From Akkermansiaceae bacterium (GTDB taxonomy: Bacteria > Verrucomicrobiota > Verrucomicrobiia > Verrucomicrobiales > DEV007): a DNA stretch of 64,000 nucleotides. Positions 18,731 through 27,419 of the stretch are shown here, piece after piece. The position numbers and the translations under genes were made by a program. How positions within the stretch are numbered: the stretch's first letter is position 1; each line of letters starts with the position of its first letter. The notes below the pieces were generated by a model. It saw nothing but the letters and a program-made list of their open reading frames with translations. It had not been told where the DNA came from and made no database searches. The stretch spans positions 62,001 through 126,000 of the forward strand of contig JACKQE010000002.1 in the NCBI GenBank assembly GCA_024233005.1. Reading direction: 5' to 3'.

Positions 18731-19441
18731 ATGGCCAGTCCCGACATCACAGCGCCCACCTTGCAGTTTGAGGATGTGAGATCCCCCGGCAATCAAGACC
18801 AGGTGGATGCCGGCGGATTCAGCTTGAATCTCAATCCGGGAGATCTCGCCCTGTTTTTTTTCGAGTCCAAGTACCGGATCCCAGAAATCGCCAACCTCGC
18901 CACTGGCATGACCCAGGCTTCCCGGGGGGACATTCATTTTATGGGAAAATCATGGAGTGGACGGAATCCCCAGGAGGTTCTGGCCTCACGGCGGGAGATC
19001 GGCAGGGTTTTTGCTCCCCGGGGGGGAGCTGCTTGGCTGCAGAATTTGGACGTGGATGAGAATGTGATGCTCCCTCAATTTTTCCAGCCAGGGGTGACCA
19101 AGAAAGAAGTGCAGGCGCAGACCATGGAGATGGCCCGTCGCCTCGGGATGGATCACCTTCCCTCCGGGCGGCCTTCCCGCACCTCCACTGCGGACTTGAC
19201 CCGTGCCCAGTGGGTTCGGGCTCTGTTGCCCCGTCCTTTGCGGTTGCTGGTGCTGGAGCGGCCCGGATACAGTGTGCCTCCGCAGCAGATCGAGCCTTTC
19301 ATCGAGCAGGTAAATCTGAGGCGCGGAGAAGGCACTGCCGTGCTCTGGATCGATCTCCCCAATGAAATCAATCACCGGTCCAGGCTGCTGCCGACCTGCG
19401 AATTCGAAACCCTGCCGGAAGGACTCAAAGGAAGTTTTTGA
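18731..19441 (+). CDS. degenerate MlaF-like ABC ATPase homologue lacking all catalytic motifs
   Basis: 236 residues. Overall alignment to MlaF is clear from strand order and spacing (SLNLNPGDLALF, ASRREIGRVFAP, NLDVDENVMLP, WVRALLPRPLRLLVLERP, EGTAVLWID). However the Walker A position (about 42-50) reads FFFESKYRI with no GxxxxGK[S/T], the Q-loop position has APRGG, the LSGG signature is TSTA (151-154), Walker B ends ER instead of DE (176-177) and the H-loop histidine is missing. Other frames do not restore a Walker A, so a simple frameshift is not the cause. Located between mlaE and mlaD, it likely keeps a structural role. Confidence 0.75.
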   Translation: MASPDITAPTLQFEDVRSPGNQDQVDAGGFSLNLNPGDLALFFFESKYRIPEIANLATGMTQASRGDIHFMGKSWSGRNPQEVLASRREIGRVFAPRGGAAWLQNLDVDENVMLPQFFQPGVTKKEVQAQTMEMARRLGMDHLPSGRPSRTSTADLTRAQWVRALLPRPLRLLVLERPGYSVPPQQIEPFIEQVNLRRGEGTAVLWIDLPNEINHRSRLLPTCEFETLPEGLKGSF

Positions 19442-19479
19442 CCGTATCCTGACCTGTTTCCCTTCCACTTAACTGCTTC

Positions 19480-20694
19480 ATGGAAAAACCCTTTCGATTC
19501 CGGTATGTCAATGAGATCGCGGGAACCTTTGTTCTCATCGCGGTCACCCTCATGCTTGTGGGTGTTCTTATCAGTGGTCGCATCCAAGGCTGGTTCCTGC
19601 CTGCCCGCATCTACCGGGCGGTTCTGCCGGACCAAGGCACCATGGGCATCAAACCCGGTTCCGAGGTCCGGATTCTCGGCAGTCGCGCCGGTCAGGTCGA
19701 CCGAATCGAATTGAGGCACCAGGCCAGCCAGGAACCTCTCGATGACACGGTCGACACCGCTCCCGACCATGTGGAGCAGGTGGCCGTGATGGCAGTGAAG
19801 GGCGACGACTTGGTTTTCATTGGCAAGGAATCCAAGGCTGTCCTCCGGTTCGATCTGGGGGGCTTCGGGGCGCCCTACATCGAGATCAGTCGCGGCACCA
19901 CCCCCCGGGACAAAGACGATGTGGAGATGGTTATGGAACTTGAAGCGGATGTCAAGGATGGGCTGACCAAGTCTGTGGACAGCATCCGTGATGCCCTGCT
20001 CCCGGCGATCAACCAAATCGAAGTCACCACCGCCACCATCGGGAAAGTCGCCGATACGTTGGCCGACCCGAAGGGGGATTTCCAGCATTCGCTCCTCGCC
20101 ATGAATGAAATCCTGAGCCGGACCAATGCCGGGCAGGGCGCCGCCGGGGTGGTCCTGAGCGATGCGGAAGCAGCCGAACATATGAAGAAAACGATCGCCA
20201 ATCTGACGACCGCCTCGGCCGATCTCGGTGCATCCATCAAAACGATCAACAAGATCGTGGAGGGCCTCGACAAAGGTGAGGGGGCGGCCGGAGCTCTGCT
20301 GTCGGACAAGGAAGTGGCGAAGCAACTCCAGGATACGATCGCGAATTTTGAAAAGTCGACCGCCGAGATGAACAAGGTGCTCACCGCCTTCACGCCGGTC
20401 GTGAACAACACGAACGAAGGCGTGCTGGCATTTGGCAAGGCGGCGGTCATCATGCAGGAGGCTCTGTTGGAATACGACGTCCTCGCCGAGGCGTTGCAGC
20501 GCCATTGGCTGGTCCACCGGAACGTCATTAAAGTGGAGGAGGAAATGGCAGCGAGCAGCATCCCTGGCGGAGTCAAGGCGGTGCCACTCGCGCCTCTTGT
20601 GACGCCCGCTGTCAAACCAAGCTCCACGCCCTCGGCCAAACCTGCCGCCAAACCCGCTGGGAAACTCAAAGGCCTGTGGAAACCATTCCACTGA
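19480..20694 (+). CDS. mlaD: MlaD-family MCE-domain lipid-binding protein
   Basis: 404 residues. One N-terminal membrane anchor (about 14-32, GTFVLIAVTLMLVGVLI) is followed by an MCE domain (about 40-145) with MGIKPGSEVRILGSRAGQVDRIEL, which in this family forms a hexameric ring conducting lipids. A helical region with Ala-rich repeats (about 150-330) and a Pro/Ala/Lys-rich C-terminus follow, longer than in E. coli MlaD (about 180 residues) and closer to the extended MCE proteins with a helical needle. It closes the MCE operon. Confidence 0.88.
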   Translation: MEKPFRFRYVNEIAGTFVLIAVTLMLVGVLISGRIQGWFLPARIYRAVLPDQGTMGIKPGSEVRILGSRAGQVDRIELRHQASQEPLDDTVDTAPDHVEQVAVMAVKGDDLVFIGKESKAVLRFDLGGFGAPYIEISRGTTPRDKDDVEMVMELEADVKDGLTKSVDSIRDALLPAINQIEVTTATIGKVADTLADPKGDFQHSLLAMNEILSRTNAGQGAAGVVLSDAEAAEHMKKTIANLTTASADLGASIKTINKIVEGLDKGEGAAGALLSDKEVAKQLQDTIANFEKSTAEMNKVLTAFTPVVNNTNEGVLAFGKAAVIMQEALLEYDVLAEALQRHWLVHRNVIKVEEEMAASSIPGGVKAVPLAPLVTPAVKPSSTPSAKPAAKPAGKLKGLWKPFH

Positions 20695-20789
20695 GGTCCG
20701 GCCGGAAGCGACTCTGATACCCCGGCGGAGGGCCTCCACAAATCTTCGAACCTTTGTCCTCACCAAGGGGGGCCTGCGAAAGGAGCCCG

Positions 20790-21506
20790 TCAGGTTGTTT
20801 CGGCCACCCAATCGCCCTCCCAACTGAAGATTTCCAAACCGGAAAACTGCTTTTTATAGTCGTAACAGGAAGGTTCGACCGTGATGTAGCCGAGGTAATA
20901 ATAGCGGAGACCGATCCGCCGGGCCAGTTCGATTTCCCGCAGCGCGGTGTAAATGCCGAGGCGGCGGCGCTCGTGGGCCGGGTCGAAGATCGCGTAGATG
21001 CTGGAACAGGAGGTCTGGCCCACCCCGAGAAAGCTTGCCGCGACCAGCGCATCACCGACATAGACGGAAAGCTGGACGCAGGGGCAAGGGGCGGCAGTGC
21101 CTTCGGGCCCCAAAAAATCGGTCAGGGCTTCGGGAACATTGTCGGAGAAACGGTCCCGGTGTTTCAGGAAAATGATTTCCTCTCGATCATCCGGAGTGGG
21201 CGGGGCGATGTGGAGCCGAGTATCGTCATTGTTTCGCCAAGTCCGGCGCTGGCTCTTGGTCATGACAAACCGTTCCAAGTCGAGCCTCGCGCACTGCACC
21301 CGCAGCACGGCCTCGTCCTTCATCATCAGACTGTAGCGGAAAAAGCGGGAGCCGAAATGCCGCCATCCCTTGGCCCAAGCGGCATCGAAATCCAACGGGA
21401 CTTCACAGATGCCCTGGTCAAACACCACCGGCCATTCAGGCAGGGTGATCCGGGGCCGGTCGGCTCCGGCTCCCGTACCACCCGCATCCGGTTCGCCCGA
21501 CTTCAC
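20790..21506 (-). CDS. divergent aminoacyl-tRNA-protein transferase (Bpt/Ate1 family)
   Basis: 238 residues with a GTG start. The C-terminal two thirds match arginyl/leucyl-tRNA-protein transferase: TKSQRRTWRNND, SSIYAIFDPAHERRRLGIYT, YYYLGYITVEP, YDYKKQFSGLEIFSWEGDW. The family moves an amino acid from tRNA to protein N-termini in the N-degron pathway. The N-terminal cysteine set of Bpt (as in CxxCxxCxP before RI) is missing; the matching stretch here reads MMKDEAVLRVQ. The start overlaps the ilvD stop (GTGA), so the two are co-translated. Which amino acid is transferred cannot be told. Confidence 0.75.
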   Translation of the reverse strand: MKSGEPDAGGTGAGADRPRITLPEWPVVFDQGICEVPLDFDAAWAKGWRHFGSRFFRYSLMMKDEAVLRVQCARLDLERFVMTKSQRRTWRNNDDTRLHIAPPTPDDREEIIFLKHRDRFSDNVPEALTDFLGPEGTAAPCPCVQLSVYVGDALVAASFLGVGQTSCSSIYAIFDPAHERRRLGIYTALREIELARRIGLRYYYLGYITVEPSCYDYKKQFSGLEIFSWEGDWVAETT

Positions 21507-23230
21507 AGGTCGGAATCGGTCACGGCCCCGTCTGAGGCGGAACTGACCAATTTGGCATACTTCGCGAGCACGCCTTTGGTATAGCGAGGTTTCGGCTGTT
21601 TCCAGGCCTTGAGTCTCGCCTTGATTTCGCGGTCGCTCACTTTGAGCATGATCTCACGCTTCTCGGCGTCGATCACGATCCGGTCGCCGTTCTGGACGAT
21701 CGCCAGTGGTCCGCCGACATACGCTTCGGGGGTGATGTGCCCGATCACGAAGCCGTGGCTGCCTCCAGAGAAGCGTCCATCGGTGATCAAGGCCACGTCT
21801 TTGCCAAGTCCGCGCCCCATCACGGCACTCGTCGGCCCGAGCATTTCCCTCATGCCGGGGCCGCCCTTGGGGCCTTCGAGACGGATCACGATGACGTCGC
21901 CTTTTTTAATTTTCCCCGCCAGGATGGCTTTCATGCCCGCTTCCTCGGAATCGAACACACGGGCCACCCCCTCAAAGTGAAGGCCTTCTTTGCCGCTGAT
22001 CTTGGCCACGGCTCCTTCCGGCGCGAGATTGCCGCGGAGGATGACCAGGTGACTGTCCTTCTTGATGGGATGGTTGAAGCTACGGATGACGTCTTGTCCT
22101 TTGGGGTAGGGCTTCACTTTGGCGAGGTTCTCCGCCAGCGTGCGGCCAGTAACGGTCATGCAGTCGCCATGCAGGAGCCCTTTGGCGAGCAGCATTTTCA
22201 TCAGAGGGAGGGTCCCGCCAATCTCGACAAGCCGTTGCATGACATACTTTCCGCTCGGCTTCAGGTCTGCCAGAACCGGCACTTTTTTCCCGATTCTGGT
22301 GAAGTCATCAATCCCCAGTTTCACCCCGGCGGCCTGGGCCATGGCCACCAGATGGAGCACCGCATTGGTTGAGCCGCCGAGCGCCGTCACCACGGTGATG
22401 GCATTCTCAAAGGCCTTCCGGGTCATGATGTCCCGAGGGCGAATATCGCGCCGGATCAGTTCCAGCACCGCGGCACCGGCATCGAAACAGTCCATCATTT
22501 TCTCCGGACTCACCGCCGCCTGGGCGGAGCTGTTGGGCAGGCTCATTCCCAGCGCCTCGATGGCCGAAGCCATGGTGTTGGCGGTGTACATGCCGCCGCA
22601 GGATCCCGCGCCGGGGATGGCGCAGGCTGTCACCGCCTCCAGTTCCTGGTCATCAATCGTTCCGGCGGAGTGTTGTCCCACCGCTTCGAAAACGTTCACG
22701 ATGTCCACATCCTTGCCTTCATGGCAGCCCGGCAGGATCGTGCCGCCGTAGACGAAGACGCTGGGGCGATTCAGTCGGGCCATGGCCATGAGACAACCGG
22801 GCATGTTTTTGTCGCACCCGCCAATCGCCACGATGCCGTCCATGCCTTCGCATCCGGCCACCGTTTCGATGGAATCGGCAATGACCTCGCGGCTCACCAG
22901 AGAGTATTTCATGCCTTCGCTGCCCATCGAGATCCCGTCCGAGATGGTGATGGTGCCGAAGATGATGGACTTCCCGCCGGCGGCATCGACGCCCTTGGCT
23001 GATTCCTGGGCAAGCTTGTCAATGTGCATGTTGCACGGGGTGACCATGCTCCAGGTGGAGGCGATGCCGATGACGTTTTTTTGGAAATCCTCCTTGTGGA
23101 AACCGACGGCATAGAGCATGGCCCGGCTTGCGGCGCGATCCGGACCGTCGAGCATTGGCCCGGAATGCTGGCGGTCGGCCTTGGCGGTGGAGGTCCTTGT
23201 TTTGGCGGGGGTTTTCTTCCTGGTAGTCAT
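21503..23230 (-). CDS. ilvD: dihydroxy-acid dehydratase
   Basis: 575 residues from the ATG at 23230; an in-frame start at 23371 adds residues with no family character. Dehydrates dihydroxyisovalerate and dihydroxymethylvalerate in branched-chain amino acid synthesis. The Fe-S cysteines appear in VTPCNMH, GGCDKNMPGC and GSCGGMYTANTMAS, and GGSTNAVLHL and MGRGLGKDVALITDGRFSGGSHG are family signatures. A 272-base gap upstream has no other gene. The 3' end overlaps the transferase gene. Confidence 0.96.
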   Translation of the reverse strand: MTTRKKTPAKTRTSTAKADRQHSGPMLDGPDRAASRAMLYAVGFHKEDFQKNVIGIASTWSMVTPCNMHIDKLAQESAKGVDAAGGKSIIFGTITISDGISMGSEGMKYSLVSREVIADSIETVAGCEGMDGIVAIGGCDKNMPGCLMAMARLNRPSVFVYGGTILPGCHEGKDVDIVNVFEAVGQHSAGTIDDQELEAVTACAIPGAGSCGGMYTANTMASAIEALGMSLPNSSAQAAVSPEKMMDCFDAGAAVLELIRRDIRPRDIMTRKAFENAITVVTALGGSTNAVLHLVAMAQAAGVKLGIDDFTRIGKKVPVLADLKPSGKYVMQRLVEIGGTLPLMKMLLAKGLLHGDCMTVTGRTLAENLAKVKPYPKGQDVIRSFNHPIKKDSHLVILRGNLAPEGAVAKISGKEGLHFEGVARVFDSEEAGMKAILAGKIKKGDVIVIRLEGPKGGPGMREMLGPTSAVMGRGLGKDVALITDGRFSGGSHGFVIGHITPEAYVGGPLAIVQNGDRIVIDAEKREIMLKVSDREIKARLKAWKQPKPRYTKGVLAKYAKLVSSASDGAVTDSDL

Positions 23231-23502
23231 GAGTTCCTGTGAATGGTCAATGTGGCACAAGGCCACGCGGTGCGCCAGTGGTTCCCTCGGAGGTGACAGC
23301 AGGGCGCTGCGGTTTGGCGATCGATGGCTGCTGGCCAGGGGCCGGTTTTGGATCCCCCCGGTCTTGACCAACCCCTACCATGGCAATTTCTCCCCTCAGG
23401 CATCGATGGATGTCCGCCGGTTGGGAATCCCTGTTATGGAAATGACGGAAATGACGAGAGGGGGCAAGGAGGCAAGTTTTTCGGGATCGTCGCGGAGACG
23501 GA

Positions 23503-24090
23503 TCACTCGATAATCTTCAGTTTGTTCTTCTCCCCCCGGCCCCGTTCCTCGGCCCAGACCCGGTGCAGGTGATCGTAGATTTGGTCAAGGTTGGCCCGGT
23601 TGGTGAGACGGTATTCGGCCGTTTTGGCATGGGTCGTGGTGGGGTAATTTTTGATGACCTGGGTCCACACATCGTTGGTTCCCGTGCGGTTGGTGGCTTC
23701 TTGGGCGACGTTTTTGAGACGGTCGAGCGCGGTTTTTCCGATCGAAAGCGGGGAGCCGTCGGTTGCGGGTTCGAGGTAGTAAAAACGGGCAACCATCGAG
23801 CCGAGGGTTTCCACCGTAACTTCAAAGACCCGAGCGGTTCCATCCACAATGTAGGTGTGTTGGCTGACGGAGGCGATAGTGTTGAGGGGGGCGATGAACC
23901 GGCCCCCGTTGAGTTCGATTTCCCAATAGCCTTTGAGGCCACTCTCTTCCGTGCCCGCTCCGGTGCCACCACCTCCGGTGTTGGTTGGAGGAGTGGGAGT
24001 GGACTGGGCGTGGCTCAGGGAGCAGGAAAGCAAGATACCTGCGGAGATTCCGAGCAGAGTGGACAAAGGGTTGGAGCGCGGAGTGTTCAT
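23503..24090 (-). CDS. exported protein of unknown function
   Basis: 195 residues. A signal peptide (LLGISAGILLSCSLSHAQ) is followed by a Thr/Gly/Pro linker (about 30-48) and a folded region of about 140 residues that begins GYWEIELNGGRFIAPLNTIASVSQHTYIVDG. It contains no cysteine after the signal peptide and ends in a Lys/Glu-rich tail. I do not recognise a family. It lies 46 bases downstream of another unknown gene of the same strand, so the two may form a small operon between ilvD and rppH. Confidence 0.6.
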   Translation of the reverse strand: MNTPRSNPLSTLLGISAGILLSCSLSHAQSTPTPPTNTGGGGTGAGTEESGLKGYWEIELNGGRFIAPLNTIASVSQHTYIVDGTARVFEVTVETLGSMVARFYYLEPATDGSPLSIGKTALDRLKNVAQEATNRTGTNDVWTQVIKNYPTTTHAKTAEYRLTNRANLDQIYDHLHRVWAEERGRGEKNKLKIIE

Positions 24091-24136
24091 GGTGTGTCAG
24101 GGTGGGCGTTGGCGATTGCGGGAGGGCAGAACCCTT

Positions 24137-24688
24137 TCAAGGCAGAGAGTTGAGACCGCGGAGGGTTCCTGGTTCGTAACCGGGAGGGAGACTCAGGGCG
24201 GCGTTCTCTATTTTAACAAGCCTCCAGCTGGAAGGCCAGATGGATTCTCGCTTCCAGGTAAAAACAAACGGTGTTCGCAGGGTGTTGATTTGACGGATGA
24301 CCTCACCGGCGAGGGGTGTGCCGGACCCGCTGACTTGGAGCCGCGCCGTGGTCACCGCCTCACGGCCGGTCCTCTTGGTCCTCAGATCGATGGGCTGGAT
24401 GGCCAAGGAAATGAAATGACTCGTGGCGTCCTGCATGGCGAGGACTGCCGAATTGCGATCGAACTGCCATTGGTCCCGGTAGGTGAGTGAGAGAAGATCC
24501 TCCACGTTGCTGGCTCGGCGACGTTCCAAGGCCTGGAAAAATGCGGTCTGTTTCTGGCTTAATTGCCGGTCGGGATTCGACCAGCGGAAGATCATCCATG
24601 GAAGCAACGCCAATCCCAGCAAACCGATGATGGGCAGTGCGAAGCGTTTCCAACGGGACGCTTGGGAGATAAATGCCGGGCTGGACAT
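24137..24688 (-). CDS. membrane-anchored protein of unknown function
   Basis: 183 residues from the ATG at 24688; a longer start at 24733 would run into the divergent rppH region. A single membrane segment lies at about 15-32 (ALPIIGLLGLALLPWMIF) and the rest (about 150 residues) should be extracytoplasmic. The region FFQALERRRASNVEDLLSL resembles the first helix of NTF2-like folds, but I cannot confirm this. It precedes the exported unknown protein by 46 bases and probably shares its transcript. Confidence 0.55.
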   Translation of the reverse strand: MSSPAFISQASRWKRFALPIIGLLGLALLPWMIFRWSNPDRQLSQKQTAFFQALERRRASNVEDLLSLTYRDQWQFDRNSAVLAMQDATSHFISLAIQPIDLRTKRTGREAVTTARLQVSGSGTPLAGEVIRQINTLRTPFVFTWKRESIWPSSWRLVKIENAALSLPPGYEPGTLRGLNSLP

Positions 24689-24762
24689 GTCAATAAACAG
24701 TCTGACGATCCAATTCTTTAAAACTATTGACAATTAGGGCCTCTTGTCCAAGTTGCCAGCGT

Positions 24763-25215
24763 ATGGCCACCTATCGTCCCAATGTTGCAGCCATTCTGAT
24801 GGACGCCACCGGAAAGATTTTGGTGGCCGAGCGGATCGATTTCAAGGGCTCTTGGCAGTTTCCTCAGGGGGGCGTGGACAAAGGTGAGGATCTCATCGGA
24901 GCGTTGCGCCGGGAAGTCGAGGAGGAGTTGGGTCTTAAGCCCTGGCTCTACCAATTGGTGGCCTGTCGCACCGGCTACCGCTACAAATTTCCCAATGGGA
25001 AAGTGAAGAAGCGCCTCTACTGCGGCCAGGTTCAGACCTACTTTCTGTGTCGTTATCTGGGGACCGATGCGGACATTGTGCTGGATTCGCACAAGCAGGA
25101 GTTCATCTCGGTCAAGTGGATCGAGCCCAAAGATTTCTCCCTGAAATGGGTTCCCGCGTTCAAGCGGCGGGTCTTCCTGAAGGTCTTCCTGGATTTTTTC
25201 CGGGTGCGGCTGTGA
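24763..25215 (+). CDS. rppH: RNA pyrophosphohydrolase (Nudix)
   Basis: 150 residues from the ATG at 24763, preferred to a start at 24727 because YRPNVAAILMD is the usual RppH/NudH N-terminus. The Nudix box is complete (G-G-V-D-K-G-E-D then REVEEELG). It also has the family stretches WQFPQGGVD and KVKKRLYCGQVQTYFL. RppH removes pyrophosphate from 5'-triphosphorylated mRNA and so starts decay; dinucleoside polyphosphate hydrolysis is the alternative role. It converges with the cyclophilin gene with 15 bases between the stops. Confidence 0.92.
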   Translation: MATYRPNVAAILMDATGKILVAERIDFKGSWQFPQGGVDKGEDLIGALRREVEEELGLKPWLYQLVACRTGYRYKFPNGKVKKRLYCGQVQTYFLCRYLGTDADIVLDSHKQEFISVKWIEPKDFSLKWVPAFKRRVFLKVFLDFFRVRL

Positions 25216-25230
25216 TCGCCACCGGTCCGC

Positions 25231-26376
25231 TTACCAGAAGCGCTTCATGAAACGGTTGAGGGGCCCCTTTTTCACGGGGGGCTCCGCTGGTTCTGTGGCC
25301 GGGGCCACCGGGGCTCCGGGGGCTGGCTTGGATGCGTTCGGAGCAGCGGTGGGAGTGGTCGCTCCAGGGGCGCTGCCGAACAGGGAATTGCCTCCGGAAA
25401 GGCCCTCGGTCGGTGAGGACTGGTTGCCGGGGGTTTGGGCTGCTGGTGGCTTCGGGGCTGGGACTGGCGGTTTACTGGAAGCCTCCGGCTTGGTCTCTCC
25501 CGCCATGGCCGGAGAGGCAGGCTCGGCGATGCGGGGAAGTTCCGCAGAAGTGGTCTTTTTTTTGAAGAACGGAAGGAATCCCCCGTCTGGCTTGTCGGAG
25601 GCGGGCGGAACCGGATCCGGGGAGTCCGCGCTGGCGACCGTCGCCGGAGCCGGAGCGGGCTCAGTGTCCGGTTCGGCTTTGCGTTGCATGAACTTTGGCT
25701 TTTCTTCCTTGGGAGTTGCCGCCGCCACGACGGGCGGGGCTTGGGCCACGGAAGCGGGGTCCGGCAATTTGGCTCCGGAATCTGAAATGACTTTGGCCGA
25801 AACGATTTCCACCCGGTCGAGCGGGTTGCTGTTCGCATCCACCGCGAGGAGGGCCATGTCATCCAGCACCTGCAAGCCGGAAACGACTTTGCCGAAGACA
25901 GTATAGCTGTCATTGAGGGCCGGGATATCCGTCAGCGCGAAGTAAAACTGACTGCCGCTGGAAGCGCGCGAAGGGTTTGACTGGTCACTGATCCTCGCGG
26001 TAGCGACAGCCCCCCGGACATGCGGCTTTCGGATTTCCGCAGGGATGACATAACCGGGTCCCCCGGTGCCCCAGTCGGCCCGGCGTTTGGCATCCTTGCT
26101 CAGTGGGTCGCCGGTTTGGACAATGTAGTTGGGGATAACCCTGTGAAAGGCCACCCCGTTGTAAAATCCAAGGGCGGCGAGCTTTTTGAAATTGGCGCAG
26201 GTCTTCGGTGCGGCGGATTCGTCCAGCTCGATGACCACAGGGTGTTGGCTGCCGTGCCATTGAATAGTCAGTTCGACTTTGGAGGAAGCCGCGCCAGCCC
26301 TTTGGGCCATCGTGAGTCCCAGCAGCAATGCGAGGAATGCCCCAGGCAAGAGCCGGGGCTGGGTCAAAGTTTTCAT
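25231..26376 (-). CDS. exported cyclophilin-type peptidyl-prolyl isomerase with Pro/Ala-rich tail
   Basis: 381 residues. A signal peptide (LLPGAFLALLLGLTMAQRAGA) precedes a cyclophilin domain at about 33-200 with CANFKKLAALGFYNGVAFHRVI, NYIVQTGDP and SSGSQFYFAL. The remaining 180 residues are low-complexity Pro/Ala/Ser with a few short basic patches, ending in a basic stretch (KKGPLNRFMKRFW). The domain isomerises Xaa-Pro bonds in exported proteins. The long tail is not part of the catalytic fold; it may bind the cell wall or another envelope partner. Confidence 0.88.
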   Translation of the reverse strand: MKTLTQPRLLPGAFLALLLGLTMAQRAGAASSKVELTIQWHGSQHPVVIELDESAAPKTCANFKKLAALGFYNGVAFHRVIPNYIVQTGDPLSKDAKRRADWGTGGPGYVIPAEIRKPHVRGAVATARISDQSNPSRASSGSQFYFALTDIPALNDSYTVFGKVVSGLQVLDDMALLAVDANSNPLDRVEIVSAKVISDSGAKLPDPASVAQAPPVVAAATPKEEKPKFMQRKAEPDTEPAPAPATVASADSPDPVPPASDKPDGGFLPFFKKKTTSAELPRIAEPASPAMAGETKPEASSKPPVPAPKPPAAQTPGNQSSPTEGLSGGNSLFGSAPGATTPTAAPNASKPAPGAPVAPATEPAEPPVKKGPLNRFMKRFW

Positions 26377-26397
26377 ACCTGAGAAAAACGTGGGAGG

Positions 26398-27279
26398 TTA
26401 GCTTGGACTTCCAGAGGGCAGGAAATTCCGGACTTCCAAATCGTAAATCAGGCTATCACTTTCTCCCGCGATGACAAGACGTGTTTCCGGGACGGCCAAG
26501 ACCCGGGGGAGAAAAGCCAATGCCAACCAACCGGCTCCATCCTGTGCCACACTGGTGAGTGCGGCGAGGGGTTCTTTCCCGTCGGGGAGGCCGAGGGAGG
26601 TACCCACCGGCGGTGGAGATCCGGTCCCCTGCAGAAGGCAAAGGCGTCGGTTGACCTTTCCGGCGCTTTGAATGCGGGAGACGACCTCCTGGCCGACATA
26701 GCATCCTTTGTGGAAATCGACGGCCCAAGCGTCCATGCCGGCTTCCGCCGGAAAGACCTCGCCCGGCAGGAGTTCCGCCCCCCACGCGGGCACCCCATGG
26801 AGAAGCCGAAGGCGTTGTCTCTCCGCCGGAGCCATCATGCCGCCAGGGGCGATGGCGGCGTCTCCGTCGCGGTGCCAGATGTCGTGTCCGGGAATTCCCA
26901 GTCGCCGGGATTCCCGGGCCGCTGTCGGAGGAATGCCGGCGGGGAGGGGGCCGGGAACGTGCCAAAGACGGGATTGGTGCGTGATGTCAGTGATTTCGAC
27001 ATCATCGGATACGAGGTATTTTTCCAAGCGGGCCAAAAGATCCCCGCCGAGAGCAACCGGCCCGTCCACCAGCAGGGCCTGGTCGGATGCGTCCCGGGTG
27101 ACACTCAATTCCGCTTCGATGCGGCCTTTGGCATTGCAGAGACATCCGGCGAGAGCGCTGGTGGGAGTGCACTTGCGCACGTCGTTGGTGATCTGACCAT
27201 TCAAATAACGCACGCGGTCCGTGCCGCTGATGAGGAAGCGCTGGCGCTCGTCGGTGAGGTCGATCCACTGGTCTGACAT
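26398..27279 (-). CDS. ygfZ: YgfZ/GcvT-like folate-binding protein
   Basis: 293 residues from the ATG at 27279. The signature KGCYVGQEVVSRIQ (K-G-C-Y-x-G-Q-E) is present, and the N-terminal region (LTDERQRFLISGTDRVRYLNGQITNDV) fits the family. YgfZ/IBA57 proteins bind tetrahydrofolate and help build or repair certain Fe-S enzymes. It sits 21 bases upstream of the cyclophilin gene on the same strand, so a shared transcript is likely. It is divergent from the large PVC-type cytochrome gene. Confidence 0.88.
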   Translation of the reverse strand: MSDQWIDLTDERQRFLISGTDRVRYLNGQITNDVRKCTPTSALAGCLCNAKGRIEAELSVTRDASDQALLVDGPVALGGDLLARLEKYLVSDDVEITDITHQSRLWHVPGPLPAGIPPTAARESRRLGIPGHDIWHRDGDAAIAPGGMMAPAERQRLRLLHGVPAWGAELLPGEVFPAEAGMDAWAVDFHKGCYVGQEVVSRIQSAGKVNRRLCLLQGTGSPPPVGTSLGLPDGKEPLAALTSVAQDGAGWLALAFLPRVLAVPETRLVIAGESDSLIYDLEVRNFLPSGSPS

Positions 27280-27419
27280 GGTGTCTCCATAGTCCTTCCC
27301 AACCGACCTTGCAAGCCCGGGGGATCTTTCTATCCGCTGTGTGAATGGTGCCTTCCCTGCGTCCTCAGGCATCGCGTCATTGCGGCGGGGAAGGGCTCGG
27401 TTTGTGGTTTTCATCAGGA

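Noticed and set aside
18731..19441. Frameshift as the cause of the missing Walker A
   Set aside because: Reading the two other frames across 18840-18900 gives no GxxxxGK[S/T], and the reading frame is uninterrupted.
19372..20823. 483-residue minus-strand ORF
   Set aside because: Antisense to mlaD and of low-complexity Gly/Arg/His composition, typical of a shadow.
23252..23266. 5-bp hairpin GTGGC/GCCAC in the ilvD leader as an attenuator
   Set aside because: The stem is short, no leader peptide with Val/Leu/Ile codons is seen and no alternative stem or T-run is present.
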